NCBI GenBank assembly: GCA_024803745.1 | Contig: JANJXV010000161.1 | Coordinates: forward strand, 1,500,001 to 1,564,000 | Source of the DNA: Megascapheus bottae | Taxonomy: Eukaryota > Chordata > Mammalia > Rodentia > Geomyidae | Length of the DNA stretch: 64,000 nucleotides | Direction: 5' to 3' | Shown: positions 23,362 to 35,040 of the stretch, piece by piece | How the letters are laid out: every line of letters starts with the position of its first letter | Position numbering within the stretch: position 1 is the stretch's first letter | The notes under the pieces: generated by a model | The model's database searches: none | The model's input: only the letters and a program-made list of their open reading frames with translations | What the model was told of the DNA's origin: nothing | Made by a program: the position numbers and the translations under genes

Positions 23362-23920
23362 TTGAAAATGGGAGCAAGATTACTACTAAATACGATTATA
23401 GTTTTTCAGATATAACCAACCTAGACCTCTGTCGCTGGCAGACACTAGATGTTCACAAGTTTTGATTGGTATTATCACTCTTTCTTTTTGTGCACTTACA
23501 GGCCAGCCTAATACAACCACTGAGAAGCGATTTATACCCAAAACAATAAGCCTCTCAATCCAATCTCTATTGTCTTTAAGTCCCTCTGAGCCTAGAGAAT
23601 AATTAACCACCTACATATACAATATTGCTCAACAGCCATCAAGTGTAGATCCGTGCAGTATAAGTGTTGAAAGACGAGCAGAGGTCCAGAGATAGAAAAA
23701 AAGAATGAGAGAGGTCAGGGGAGGTGCAAGAGGATTAACGTAGGAGTGTAAGAATATTGTAGTAATGAAGAAAAGTTATAGCATAAGGATAACTGACATA
23801 AGTTGGTAAGTAGGTAGCATATTTGAGTACAAAGTTTGGAAAGTATTAGAATAAAACTTATGTGTTGCTGCACGACTAGCTCTTAGCCCAACCAGTGGCC
23901 TCACAGTGGACCATGGGATG

Positions 23921-24249
23921 GATCTGTTTTTCTTGTCTACGTTGATGGAAAGGGGTATTTCACAAGATGCAGAAGCGAAGATTTCAGAAGCAAATGCTGT
24001 GAGTGAATTAGCTCGTAAAAAGCATTTTTATTTTCTTTTATCTTTCTGCCAGTCTTGGGGCTTGAATTCAGGGCCTGAGCACTGTCCTCGGGTTTTCTCA
24101 AGTCTAGCCCTCTGCCACTTGAGCCACAGTGCCACATCTAGATTTTCTATCTATGTGGTACTGAGCAATCAAACCCAGATCTTCATGGATGCTAGGCAAG
24201 CACTCTACCACTATGCCAAACTCTCAACCCTGACATAGTAATTATAAAG

Positions 24250-24292
<43 letters not shown>

Positions 24293-25321
24293 ATCCAAAT
24301 ATCCTTTCTCCTACAAAGAATGAACACTTAACTGTGTCTAATGCTTTTTTTTTAATTTCACTAATTCTTCTGTGTTTTTCCCTCTTGCATTTTTTACACA
24401 TGACAGCAAAGCTAATCATCAGGAAAAAATTGATTAGGATACAGAAACCTAATAATATCCTAGTAGATTGACGTCAAAAATATGTGCAAGATGCCCTGTG
24501 TGTTTGACCTAGTGGGAGAGTCCTTGGCTACTAAGCAGTAAGCCTCAGGTTTGATTCCTCATTACCACATACATAGAAAACGCTGCAAGTGGTGCTGTGG
24601 CTCGGTGGGACAGCTAAAGCCTAAAGAAAGCCCAAGAACAATGTTCACACTCTGAGGTCAAGTCCCAAGACTAGCAAAAACAAAAAAAAATTCGACAAGG
24701 GGCAAAATGCAGGCAGAGAAGGCACTGTGAAGCAAATGTTTTGTAAAGGGTGAGGGCAATATTGACCCTTAAGTTTGGATCTTACCTAAGAAAGGCTCCT
24801 TGAGCCTGAGACCAGACTGGTAGTTGGGCCTAGTGGAAGACATTGGGATAGGACAAATAAGGTGTGCTGTATACTACATCCACATGTATATTGTGAGACT
24901 GGAGGAGAGATTCAGCCTCCAGTATGTCTTTGGTGAGGTCTTTTGTGAGCAAGGATCTTTGGTCATTGGGCCCTGAAAGGTGACCCTGCCTCCCTCACAA
25001 TGGAACAGAATATGGAACCCTGGTAACCAAGCCACTGTAACTAACAACCAGCTCAAGCCAGCTCACTTGGCCTGTGGCTCAGGAGGAAGAAAGATGTTGC
25101 TGTGCTGTTGCCAAAGTTCAGGAAACTCGAGTCTCAGGCATGGAAGTTGTGGATGTCTTACTCGAAGATGTACATGCTAGATCATTGCCAAGCCACAAAT
25201 CCAGTATAACAGAACTTTCTCTAAGAAGAGGCCAGGAAAATCCAGGGCAACCAGATGAGGTAAATTTCTAAGAAGAAATATATTTGACCCCATCATCCTC
25301 CAGACACACTACAACTTTCTT
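23921..25321 (+). repeat. Array spacer 2
   Basis: Copy of spacer 1 with the same two SINEs (about 24040-24232 antisense, 24500-24690 sense). It has an expanded ATC run (14 triplets, 24251-24293) and the same exon with its donor. It differs by small changes, for example 'ccagacacac' where spacers 1 and 3 have 'ccccacacac'. Confidence 0.93.
25094..25259 (+). pseudogene. Candidate RalGDS-like first exon (spacer 2 copy)
   Basis: Begins 'MLLCCCQSSGNSSLRHGSCG' and ends at the same donor (gatgag|gtaaat). It is one base shorter than the spacer 1 and 3 copies (AAGAAGAGG against AAGAAGAAGG), so the downstream frame differs. Otherwise as for the 17645 copy. Confidence 0.48.
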
Positions 25322-25735
25322 TTTTTTTTCATTTTTTTATTGTAATTAGTAAAAGGGTTAGATGATATTTGCCAGATAGAAGGTGCATTAATTCACATAC
25401 ATTGATACCCTTTCACATGTCTTGGTACCCATTTCCCTCCAACCCCACACCCCCCACCCATCTTGGTTTTCCCCCCTTCCCTATCAATTTTCAAACATCC
25501 AAATACAAATAAATTCAATATATCAGATAACAAAGTGAGATACTATACCAATATGGGATAACCAAGGGACAGCAAGCGAGATGAGAGACAACATAGTACA
25601 TTAAGGACAACAATCATTCATTATATGGCTTTTGTGTCAATATCCTGGAGGTCCTTTCAATTAGCTTCACATTATACGGCCTTATATATGGCCTTTTGCT
25701 CTATTGCCAATCTCTGCTAGTAGAGCCCAAGGTTT

Positions 25736-28700
25736 CTACTGATTATGACGAATGAGGGAAACCACTGAGCCTAAGTTCCTTTGAGTCTGGCTTACTTCAC
25801 TTAATATGATTTGTTCTAAGTCTTTCCATTTCCTAACAAATGGGGCGATGTCGTTCTTTCTGACAGCAGCTTACAATTCCATAGTGTACAAATACCACAA
25901 TTTGTTGATCCACTCATCAACTTAGGGACATCTGGGTTGGTTCCATATCTTTGCTATGGTGAATAGTGCTGCAATGAACATTGTTGTGCTAGTGGGTTAA
26001 TATGCCCTTGTTTCTGGATTGTTGGGTAAATGCCAAGTAGTGGAATTGCTGGGTCATAGGTGAGTTCTATGTTTAGCATTTTGAGGCACTGCCACACTAC
26101 TTACCATAGTGGTTGAACGAGTTTGCACTCCAACCAACAGTGTAGTAATGATCCCTCCTGGGCACATCCCCTCCAGCATCTGTTATCATTCGTTTTCCTG
26201 ATCCTGGCCATTCTAACTGGAGTTAGGTGGAATCTTAGACTTGTTTTGATTTGCATTTCTTTTATGACCAGAGATGTTGAGCATTTCTTCATGTGTCTAT
26301 AGGCCATTTTTGTTTCTTCTTCAGAGAAGACTCTCTTTAAGTCTTTGGCCCATTTTGTAATGGGATGGGTGTTACTTTGGAGCTTAGTTTTGGAGTGATT
26401 CAATTTTTTGAGTTGTTGATATATTTTAGATATGAGGCCTTGTTCCGTTGTTTGGGTGGTGAAGATCTTCTCCCAATCTGTAGGCTTCCTGATTAGTTTA
26501 CTAGCTATATCCGTTGCCATACAAAAGCTCTGCAGTTTAATGCAGTCCCACTTATCCAGCCTTTCTCTGATTTGTTGTGATTCTTGGTCCTTATTAAGAA
26601 AGTTTCGACCTGTACCAAGCAGGCCTAGTGTATCTCCTATTCCTTCCTGTAAACTTTTCAGTGTGTCAGTTTTACCTCCACGTCTTTGATCCATTTGGAG
26701 TTAATTCTAGTGCAAGGGGACAAAGAAGGATCCAACTTTAGTTTTCTGCAGGTGTTTAACCAGTTCTGCCAGCACAACTTGTTGAAGAGGCTATCTTTCT
26801 TCCATTCTATTTTTTTGGCTCCCTGGTCAAAGATTAGGTGGACATAGGTCTGTGGTTTAATATATGGGTCCGCAGTTCTACTCCATTGGACTTCAGGCCT
26901 GTTCTTGTGCCAGTACCAAGCTGTTTAGAGAATTATAGCTCTGTAATAGAGTCTTAAGTTTGGAATTGAAATTCCTCCAACACTGTTCTTTCTGCTAAGA
27001 AGTGTTTTTGCTATACGGGGTCTTTTATTATTCCATATGAAATTTTGAATTGCCTCTTGTATGTCTTTAAAGAATGACATTGGGATGTTGATGGGTATTA
27101 CATTGAATTTGTAGATAGCCCTGGGCAAGATTGTCATTTTCACAATGTTGATTCTTCCAATCCAGGAGCACGGGAGGTTTTTCCATTTCCTTAGTTCTGC
27201 TTTAATTTCCTTTTTTAGGGTTTTAAAGTTTTCATCTAAACGGTCCTTTACATTCTTAGTTAAGCTAATTGCTAGGTACTTTATTTTCTTTGAGGCTATT
27301 GTGAAAGGATTTTCTTTCCTGATTATTGCCTCGTTCCTCTCAGTGTTGGCGTAAAGTAAGGCAGTTGATTTGTGAGGGTTGATTTTATGGCCTGCTACCC
27401 TTCCAAAGCTTTGAATCAGCTCAAGGAGCTTGGGAGTAGAGTCTATAGGATTCTTTAAATACAGAATCATGTCATCTGCAAAGAGGGATAGTTTTATTTC
27501 CTCTTTCCCTACTTGGATCCCCTTTATGCTTGCTTCTTGCCATATTGCACTGCCTAGGAATTCTAGTACTATGTTAAAAAGGAGTGGAGAGAGTGGGCAT
27601 CCTTGTCTCGTTCCTGATTTTAGAGGGAATGGCTTTAGATTTTCACCATTAAGTATAATACTAGCAGTGGGTTTCTCATACACAGCCTTTATTACATTGA
27701 GAAATGTTCCATGGATTCCTAGTTTCTCCACATCTTTTAACATAAAGGGGTTTTGGATCTTGTCAAATGCCTTTTCCGCATCTATTGAGACAATCATGTG
27801 ATTTTATCCCTGCTCCTGTTGATGTGTTGAATTATATTAATTGATTTGTGTATGTTGAACCAGCTTTGCCTCCCTGTGATGAATCCAGTTTGATCATAGT
27901 GTATATTTTTTTTTGATGAGTTGTTGTAGACGGTTGGCCAGTATTTTGTTGAGAAGTTTTGCATCGAGGTTCATCAAAAAAATGGGTCTATAGATCTCTT
28001 TCTTTGATGAATCTCTGTCTGGTTTGGGGATAAGGGATATGCTGGCTTCACAGAATCAGTTTAGTAAAGAACCTTCATTTTCAATTTCGTTGAAGAGCTT
28101 GAGGTGTATTGGTGTGAGCTCTGCTTTGAAGACCTTATAGAATTCAGCTGTGAATCCATCTGGCCCTGGGCTCTTTTTAAGTGGAAGTTGTCTAATTTCC
28201 ATTTCTATTTCAGAGCTTGAAATAGGCCTGTTGAGTTGGGTTAGCTCTTCTTGGTTCAGTGTGTGTATGTTAATATTGTCTAGGAATTCATCCATTTCTT
28301 CTAGATTCTCAAATTTGTTGGCGTAAATGTTTGAGAAGTATTCCCTCATGATATTTTGGATCTTGGTAATTTCTGTCGTGATATTACCATTTTCATCTGC
28401 GATTTTGTTTATTTCGATATGCTCTCTTCTTTTTTTGGTAAGATTTGCTAAGGGCTTGTCAATTTTGTTAATTCTTTCAAGAACCAACTCCTTGTTTTGT
28501 TGATTCTTTCTATAGTTTTTTTTATTCCAAATCATTTAATTCTGCTTTGATTTTAATAATTTGCTTTCTCCTAATGGGTTTAGGGTTGGTTTGTTGCTCT
28601 TTTTCCAGGAGGTTAAGGTGAGACATTAACTAGTTGGTTTGCCATTTTTCCAACTTGCTGTTGTAGGCACTCCGCGCTATAAATTTTCCTCTGAGTACTG

Positions 28701-29577
28701 CCTTTGTTGTGTCCCTAAGGAGTTGATATTTGTGTGCTCCTTATTGTTAAATTTCATAAACAGTTGGATATCTGTTCTGATCTCTTCGATTACCCATTGT
28801 TTTTGATTCAACAATGTGTTGTTCAGTCTCCATGAGTTACAGGGTTTTCTTTGGTGGAGATGTGTGTTCAGCTCCAATTTGATGCCTTTATGGTCTGAGA
28901 GTGTGCATGGAATAATTTCAGTGTTTCTGAATCTGTCCAGGTTTGCTTTATGGCCTAAGATGTGGTCTATTTTGGAAAATGTTCCATGTGCTGCTGAGAA
29001 AAACGTATATTGTGGTGTTACTGGGTGGAATATTCTGCAGATGTCTGTTAGATCTAGTTGGTCTATATAGTTGTTCAGTTCTAAGGTTTCTCTGTTGAGT
29101 TTTTGCCTTGTTGATCTGTCCATAGGTGAGAGTGGTGTGTTAAACTCACCAACAATCACTGTGTTTCGATCTATGTATGGTTTCAGTGTAAGTAAAGTTT
29201 GCTTGATGAAGTTTGGAGCTCCGGGATTGGGTGTGTAAATATTTAGGATTGTTATGTCTTCCGGGAGGAAAGATCCCTTTAGTAGTATGTAGTAACCTTC
29301 TTTGTCTTTTCTTACTAATTTTAGTTTGAAGTCTATTGTATCTGATATGAGGATGGCAACTCTAGCCTGTTTATGGGGGCAGTTAGCTTGATAGAGTTTA
29401 TTCCAACCTCTCACTTTCAAAAGATGATTGTTTTTGGGTAAGATGTGTCTCTCGAAGTCAGCAGAACGATGGCTCTTGCTTTTTGATCCAACTAGACAAC
29501 CTATGCCGTTTAATTGGAGAGTTAAGTCCATTGATATTGAGAGTTAGGATTGAGAGATATTTATTAGTTCCTACCAT
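25736..29577 (-). pseudogene. L1 #3 ORF2 (longest endonuclease frame)
   Basis: The endonuclease domain is open for 284 codons (29531-28677) because the TAG at the end of the 'TPQYTFF' stretch in #1 and #2 is TCA here, giving 'YTFFSAAHGTFSKIDHILGH'. The SDH pair is seen in 'CTLSDHKGIKLEL'. GEFN replaces GDFN, and the extra A after ETHL shifts the very N-terminus. The RT core with FADD is open at 27797-26925. Downstream there are stops and a small deletion near 26670 that joins frames oddly ('[13 protein letters not shown]'). Confidence 0.92.
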
Positions 29578-29625
29578 TTTTAAAAGCTTTTAGTAGGGCC
29601 TGTGTCTTGACAGTTCTTGTGGTCC

Positions 29626-30809
29626 TTAGATGGTATGCTGTTTAGGTGCCATTTCTTTCCCTATATTGCATTTATTTTGGTTTTCTATGTATAGAGCATC
29701 TTTGAGAATTCTCTGTAGTGTTGGTTTTGTTTCGACATATTGTTGCAGCTTTTCCCTGGAATGGAATGTTTTTATTTTTCCCTCAGTTATGAATGAGAGC
29801 TTAGCTGGCTACAGTATTCTTGGTTGGTAGTTATTTGATTTAAGGGCATGACATATATGCTTCCAGTCACTTCGTGCTTGCATGGTCTCTGCTGAGAAAT
29901 CTGGGGTTATTCTGATTGGTTTGCCTTTGTAGGTTACTGATCCCTTTTCGCTGGCTGCCTTTAGGATCTTTCCTTTCATTTCTATTGATCCAGTTCGGAT
30001 CACAATGTGGCGGTGGGATGTTCTTTTCTGGTCAGGTCTGTTTGGGGTTCTAAAAGCTTCTCGTATCTGGATGGGCCTGCCCTTCTGGATATTTGGGAAA
30101 TTCTCTGAGATGATTCCCTGAAGTATATTTCCAATACCATTGACCTCTTTCTCCACGCCCTCCTCAGTACCAACTAGCCTTAAATTAGGCTTCCTAATTG
30201 TATCTTGGACCTCCTAAAGCGCTCTCTCATATTTCCTAGATTTGGATTGACTCATTTTCTGTTCTTTATAATACCTAAATTATCTTCAGCCACGGAAATT
30301 CTCTCCTCTGCAATGTCTAACCTGGTATCAAAGCTATCTACTTTATTTTTCATCTCCCTTGCTTCTAATTGCTCACTTTTGATGCCTTGCATCCCTTGTT
30401 TTAGATCATGTATGGATTTCTTTATCTCCTTGATTTCCTTTTGAGTGGTTAGCTCAGTAGCTTTATTTTCTTTGGACATTTGCTGGAGTTTGGTCACGTT
30501 TTTATTTGTGGATTCTTTGAATTCATCCATCTTTCTTTGAAAAACCTTTATTATGGCCTCCTTTATGGCTTCTTCTTTTTCACTTATCACCTTGTTTTTG
30601 CTTTCCTCTTGTTCAGGTATGGCTTCCTCCATTATCTCTTTCTTTATATTTTCACATTTTTCATTAATGATGTTTATCAATTGCATTTGTGTAGCAATTG
30701 GAAGACTCTCCTCTAGGTTTGCCAGTGACTCTTCCATTGTCTGTTTACATTGGGTGGAGGATGTTGTTTCTTGATTTGACATTTTTCTTGAGTTTCTTGT
30801 TCTGCCCAT
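29626..30809 (-). pseudogene. L1 #3 ORF1
   Basis: The coiled-coil half is intact (30809-30252), followed by the same ATGA overlap. The second half also has a private CAG-to-TAG stop near 30215, so its longest open stretch starts later, at 30156. The 'PRIL' TAG lesion is also present. Confidence 0.91.
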
Positions 30810-31367
30810 TTGAAAATGGGAGCAAGATTACTGTTAAATACGATTATAGGTTTTCAGATATAACCAACCTAGACCTCTGTCGCTGGCAGACACTAGATGT
30901 TCACAAGTTTTGATTGGTATTATCACTCTTTCTTTTTGTGCACTTACAGACCAGCCTAATACAACCACTGATAAGCGATTTATACCCAAAACAATAAGCC
31001 TCTCAATCCAATCTCTATTGTCTTTAAGTCCCTCTGAGCCTAGAGAATAATTAACCACCTACATATACAATATTGCTCAACAGCCATCAAGTGTAGATCC
31101 GTGCAGTATAAGGGTTGAAAGACGAGCAGAGGTCCAGAGATAGAAAAAAAGAATGAGAGAGGTCAGGGGAGGTGCAAGAGGATTAACGTAGAGTGTAAGA
31201 ATATTGTAGTAATGAAGAAAAGTTATAGCATAAGGATAACTGACATAAGTTGGTAAGTAGGTAGCATATTTGAGTACAAAGTTTGGAAAGCATTAGAATA
31301 AAACTTATGTGTTGCTGCACGACTAGCTCTTAGCCCAACCAGTGGCCTCACAGTGGACCATGGGATG

Positions 31368-31696
31368 GATCTGTTTTTCTTGTCTACGTTGAGGGAAAGG
31401 GCTATTTCACAAGATGCAGAAGCGAAGATTTCAGAAGCAAATGCTGTGACTGAATTAGCTCGTAAAAAGCATTTTTATTTTCTTTTACCTTTCTGCCAGT
31501 CTTGGGGCTTGAATTCAGGGCCTGAGCACTGTCCTCGGGTTTTCTCAAGTCTAGCCCTCTGCCACTTGAGCCGCAGTGCCACATCTAGATTTTCTATCTA
31601 TGTGGTACTGAGCAATCAAACCCAGATCTTCATGGATGCTAGGCAAGCACTCTACCACTATGCCAAACTCTCAACCCTGACATAGTAATTATAAAG

Positions 31697-31727
<31 letters not shown>

Positions 31728-32760
31728 CATATCCAAATATCCTTTCTCCTACAAAGAATGAACACTTAACTGTGTCTAATGCTTTTTTTTTAATTTCACT
31801 AATTCTTCTGTGTTTTTCCCTCTTGCATTTTTTACACATGACAGCAAAGCTAATCATCAGGAAAAAATTGATTAGGATACAGAAACCTAATAATATCCTA
31901 GTAGATTGACGTCAAAAATATGTGGAAGATGCCCTGTGTGTTTGACCTAGTGGGAGAGTCCTTGGCTACCAAGCAGTAAGCCTCAGGTTTGATTCCTCAT
32001 TACCACATACATAGAAAACGCTGCAAGTGGTGCTGTGGCTCGGTGGGACAGCTAAAGCCTAAAGAAAGCCCAAGAACAATGTTCACACTCTGAGGTCAAG
32101 TCCCAAGACTAGCAAAAACAAAAAAAAATTCGACAAGGGGCAAAATGCAGGCAGAGAAGGCACTGTGAAGCAAATGTTTTGTAAGGGGTGAGGACAATAT
32201 TGACCCTTAAGTTTGGATCTTACCTAAGAAAGGCTCCTTGAGCCTGAGACCAGACTGGTAGTTGGGCCTAGTGGAAGATATTGGGATTGGACAAATAAGG
32301 TGTGCTGTATACTACATCCACATGTATATTGTGAGACTGGAGGAGAGATTCAGCCTCCAGTATGTCTTTGGTGAGGTCTTTTGTGAGCAAGGATCTTTGG
32401 TCATTGGGCCCTGAAAGGTGACCCTGCCTCCCTCACAATGGAACAGAATATGGAACCCTGGTAACCAAGCCACTGTAACTAACAACCAGCTCAAGCCAGC
32501 TCACTTGGCCTGTGGCTCAGGAGGAAGAAAGATGTTGCTGTGCTGTTGCCAAAGGTCAGGAAACTCGAGTCTCAGGCATGGAAGTTGTGGATGTCTTACT
32601 CGAAGATGTACATGCTAGATCATTGCCAAGCCACAAATCCAGTATAACAGAACTTTCTCTAAGAAGAAGGCCAGGAAAATCCAGGGCAACCAGATGAGGT
32701 AAATTTCTAAGAAGAAATGTATTTGACCCCATCATCCTCCCCACACACTACAACTTTCTT
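31368..32760 (+). repeat. Array spacer 3
   Basis: Third copy of the host spacer with both SINEs (about 31488-31679 antisense, 31937-32130 sense), an interrupted ATC run (31699-31732) and the exon with donor. It has a handful of private substitutions and is followed by the poly(T) of L1 #4. Confidence 0.93.
32532..32698 (+). pseudogene. Candidate RalGDS-like first exon (spacer 3 copy)
   Basis: Same as the spacer 1 copy: 'MLLCCCQRSGNSSLRHGSCG' start, donor at 32698/32699, no frame open throughout. All three array copies face the plus strand, opposite to the paralog at 47154-46987. Confidence 0.5.
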
Positions 32761-35040
32761 TTTTTTCATTTTTTTATTGTAATTAGTAAAAGGGTTAGAT
32801 GATATTTGCCAGATAGAAGGTGCATTAATTCACATACATTGATACCCTTTCACATGTCTTGGTACCCATTTCCCTCCAACCCCACACCCCCCACCCGTCT
32901 TGGTTTTCCCCCCTTCCCTATCAATTTTCAAACATCCAAATACAAATAAATTCAATATATCAGATAACAAAGTGAGATACTATACCAATATGGGATAACC
33001 AAGGGACAGCAAGCGAGATAAGAGACAACATAGTACATTAAGGACAACAATCATTCATTATATGGCTTTTGTGTCAATATCCTGGAGGTCCTTTCAATTA
33101 GCTTCACATTATATGGTCTTATATATGGCCTTTTGCTCTCTTGCCAATCTCTGCTAGTAGAGTCCAAGGTTTCTACTGATTATGACGAATGAGGGAAACC
33201 ACTGAGCCTAAGTTCCTTTGAGTCTGGCTTACTTCACTTAATATGATTTGTTCTAAGTCTTTCCATTTCCTAACAAATGGGGCGATGTCATTCTTTCTGA
33301 CAGCAGCGTAGAATTCCATTGTGTACAAATAGCACAACTTGTTGATCCACTCATCAACTGAGGGACATCTGGGTTGGTTCCATATCTATGCTATGGTGAA
33401 TAGTGCTGCAATGAACATTGTTGTGCTAGTGGGTTTAGTAGGCCCTTGTTTCTGGATTGTTGGGTAAATGCCAAGTACTGGAATTGCTGGGTTATAGGGG
33501 AGTTGTATGTTTAGCGTTTTGAGGCACTGCCGCACTGCTTTCCATAGTGGTTGAACGAGTTTGCACTCCCACCAACAGTGTAGTAGTGATCCCTCCTGAC
33601 CACATCCCCTCCAGCATCTGTTGTCATTCGTTTTCCTGATCCTGGCCATTCTAACTGGAGTTAGGTGGAATCTTAGACTTGTTTTGAGTTGCATTTGTTT
33701 TATGACCAGAGATGTTGAGCATTTCTTCATGTGTCTTTAGGCCATTTTTGTTTCTTCTTCAGAGAAGACTCTCTTTAAGTCTTTGGCCCATTTTGTAATG
33801 GGATGGGTGTTACTTTGGAGGTTAGTTTTGGAGTGATTCAATTTTTTGAGTTGTTGATATATTTTAGATATGAGGCCTTGTTCCGTTGTTTGGGTGGTGA
33901 AGATCTTTTCCCACTCTGTAGGCTTCCTGATTAGTTTACTAGCTATATCCGTTGCCATACAAAAGCTCTGCAGTTTAATGCAGTCCCACTTATCCAGCCT
34001 TTCTCTGATTTGTTGTGATTCTTGGTCCTTATTAAGAAAGTTTCGACCTGTACCAAGGAGGCCTAGTGTATCTCCTATTCCTTCCTGTAAACTTTTCAGT
34101 GTGTCAGCTTTTACCTCCACGTCTTTGATCCATTTGGAGTTAATTCTATTGCAAGGGGACAAAGAAGGATCCAACTTTAGTTTTCTGCAGGTGTTTAACC
34201 AGTTCTGCCAGCACAACTTGTTGAAGAGGCTATCTTTCTTCCATTCTATTTTTTTGACTCCCTGGTCAAAGATTAGGTGGCCATAGGTCTGTGGTTTAAT
34301 ATCTGGGTCGGCAGTTCTACTCCATTGGACTTCAGGCCTGTTCTTGTGCCAGTACCAAGCTGTTTTGAGAATTATAGCTCTGTAATAGAGCCTTAAGTGT
34401 GGAATTGAAATTCCTCCAGCGCTGTTCTTTCTGCTAAGAAGTGTTTTTGCTATACGGGGTCTTTTATTATTCCATATGAAATTTTGAATTGCCTCTTCTA
34501 TGTCTTTAAAGAATGACATTGGGATGTTGATGGGTATTACATTGAATTTGTAGATAGCCCTTGGCAAGATTGTCATTTTCACAATGTTGATTCTTCCAAT
34601 CCAGGAGCATGGGAGGTTTTTCCATTTCCTTAGTTCTGCTTTAATTTCCTTTTTTAGGGTTTTAAAGTTTTCATCTAAACGGTCCTTTACATTCTTAGTT
34701 AAGCTAATTGCTAGGTACTTTATTTTCTTTGAGGCTATTGTGAAAGGAATTTCTTTCCTGATTATTGCCTCATTCCTCTCAGTGTTGGCGTAAAGTAAGG
34801 CAGTTGATTTGTGAGGGTTGATTTTATGGCCTGCTACCCTTCCAAAGCTTTGAATCAGCTCAAGGAGCTTGGGAGTAGAGTCTATAGGATTTTTTAAATA
34901 CAGAATCATGTCATCTGCAAAGAGGGATAGTTTTATTTCCTCTTTCCCTACTTGGATCCCCTTTATGCTTGCTTCTTGCCATATTGCACTGCCTAGGAAT
35001 TCTAGTACTATGTTAAAAAGGAGTGGAGAGAGTGGGCATC
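32761..35040 (-). mobile_element. L1 #4 of the array (5'-truncated at array edge)
   Basis: Contains poly(A), 3' UTR and the ORF2 C-terminal two-fifths (stop at 33173), then ends inside the RT domain at 35040 and switches to unique DNA. It is more diverged from #2/#3 and better preserved: 390 open codons from FADD onward (34909-33737), then one TAA, then 114 open codons with '[20 protein letters not shown]'. It lacks the 'AIIL*TAW' stop and keeps PDIKPQ where #1 reads PYIKPQ, which suggests it is nearest the array's founder. Confidence 0.93.
33173..35040 (-). pseudogene. L1 #4 ORF2 C-terminal portion
   Basis: Codes for the end of the RT domain and the whole C-terminal region, with a single internal stop (TAT to TAA near 33735) before '[20 protein letters not shown]'. 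The Cys-rich motif CWRGC...LLHCWWEC is intact. The N-terminal half of ORF2 is missing because the array ends here. Confidence 0.92.

Larger units (their letters stand above)
17873..23920 (-). mobile_element. L1 #2 of the array (full length, ~6.05 kb)
   Basis: On the minus strand: 5' UTR of about 560 bp (23920-23362), ORF1, ORF2 (22129-18288), a 3' UTR of about 410 bp with a C-rich stretch (near 17990-18030), and poly(A) seen as the T run at 17872. The 3' end joins the spacer directly after 'acaactttctt'. Target-site duplication cannot be assessed because the 5' flank is a duplication joint, not the original target. Confidence 0.94.
25322..31367 (-). mobile_element. L1 #3 of the array (full length)
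   Basis: Same parts and lengths as L1 #2: 5' UTR to 30810, ORF1 30809-29626, ORF2 29577-25736, 3' UTR and poly(A) at 25322. It carries more private changes than #2 but shares with it the stop in 'AIIL*TAW' and the same 3' UTR variants. Confidence 0.94.
11437..35040. repeat. Nested ~7.44-kb tandem array: four minus-strand L1s and three host spacers
   Basis: The same order (spacer, then L1 read 3' to 5' on the plus strand) repeats with steps of 7449 and 7438 bases measured at the spacer exon, and 7437 and 7447 at the L1/spacer border. The first L1 lacks its 3' end and the last lacks its 5' half. Shared inactivating changes in all full copies show the array arose by DNA duplication. The right edge is an abrupt switch from L1 to unique sequence after 'gagagagtgggcatcct' at about 35041. 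Confidence 0.95.
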
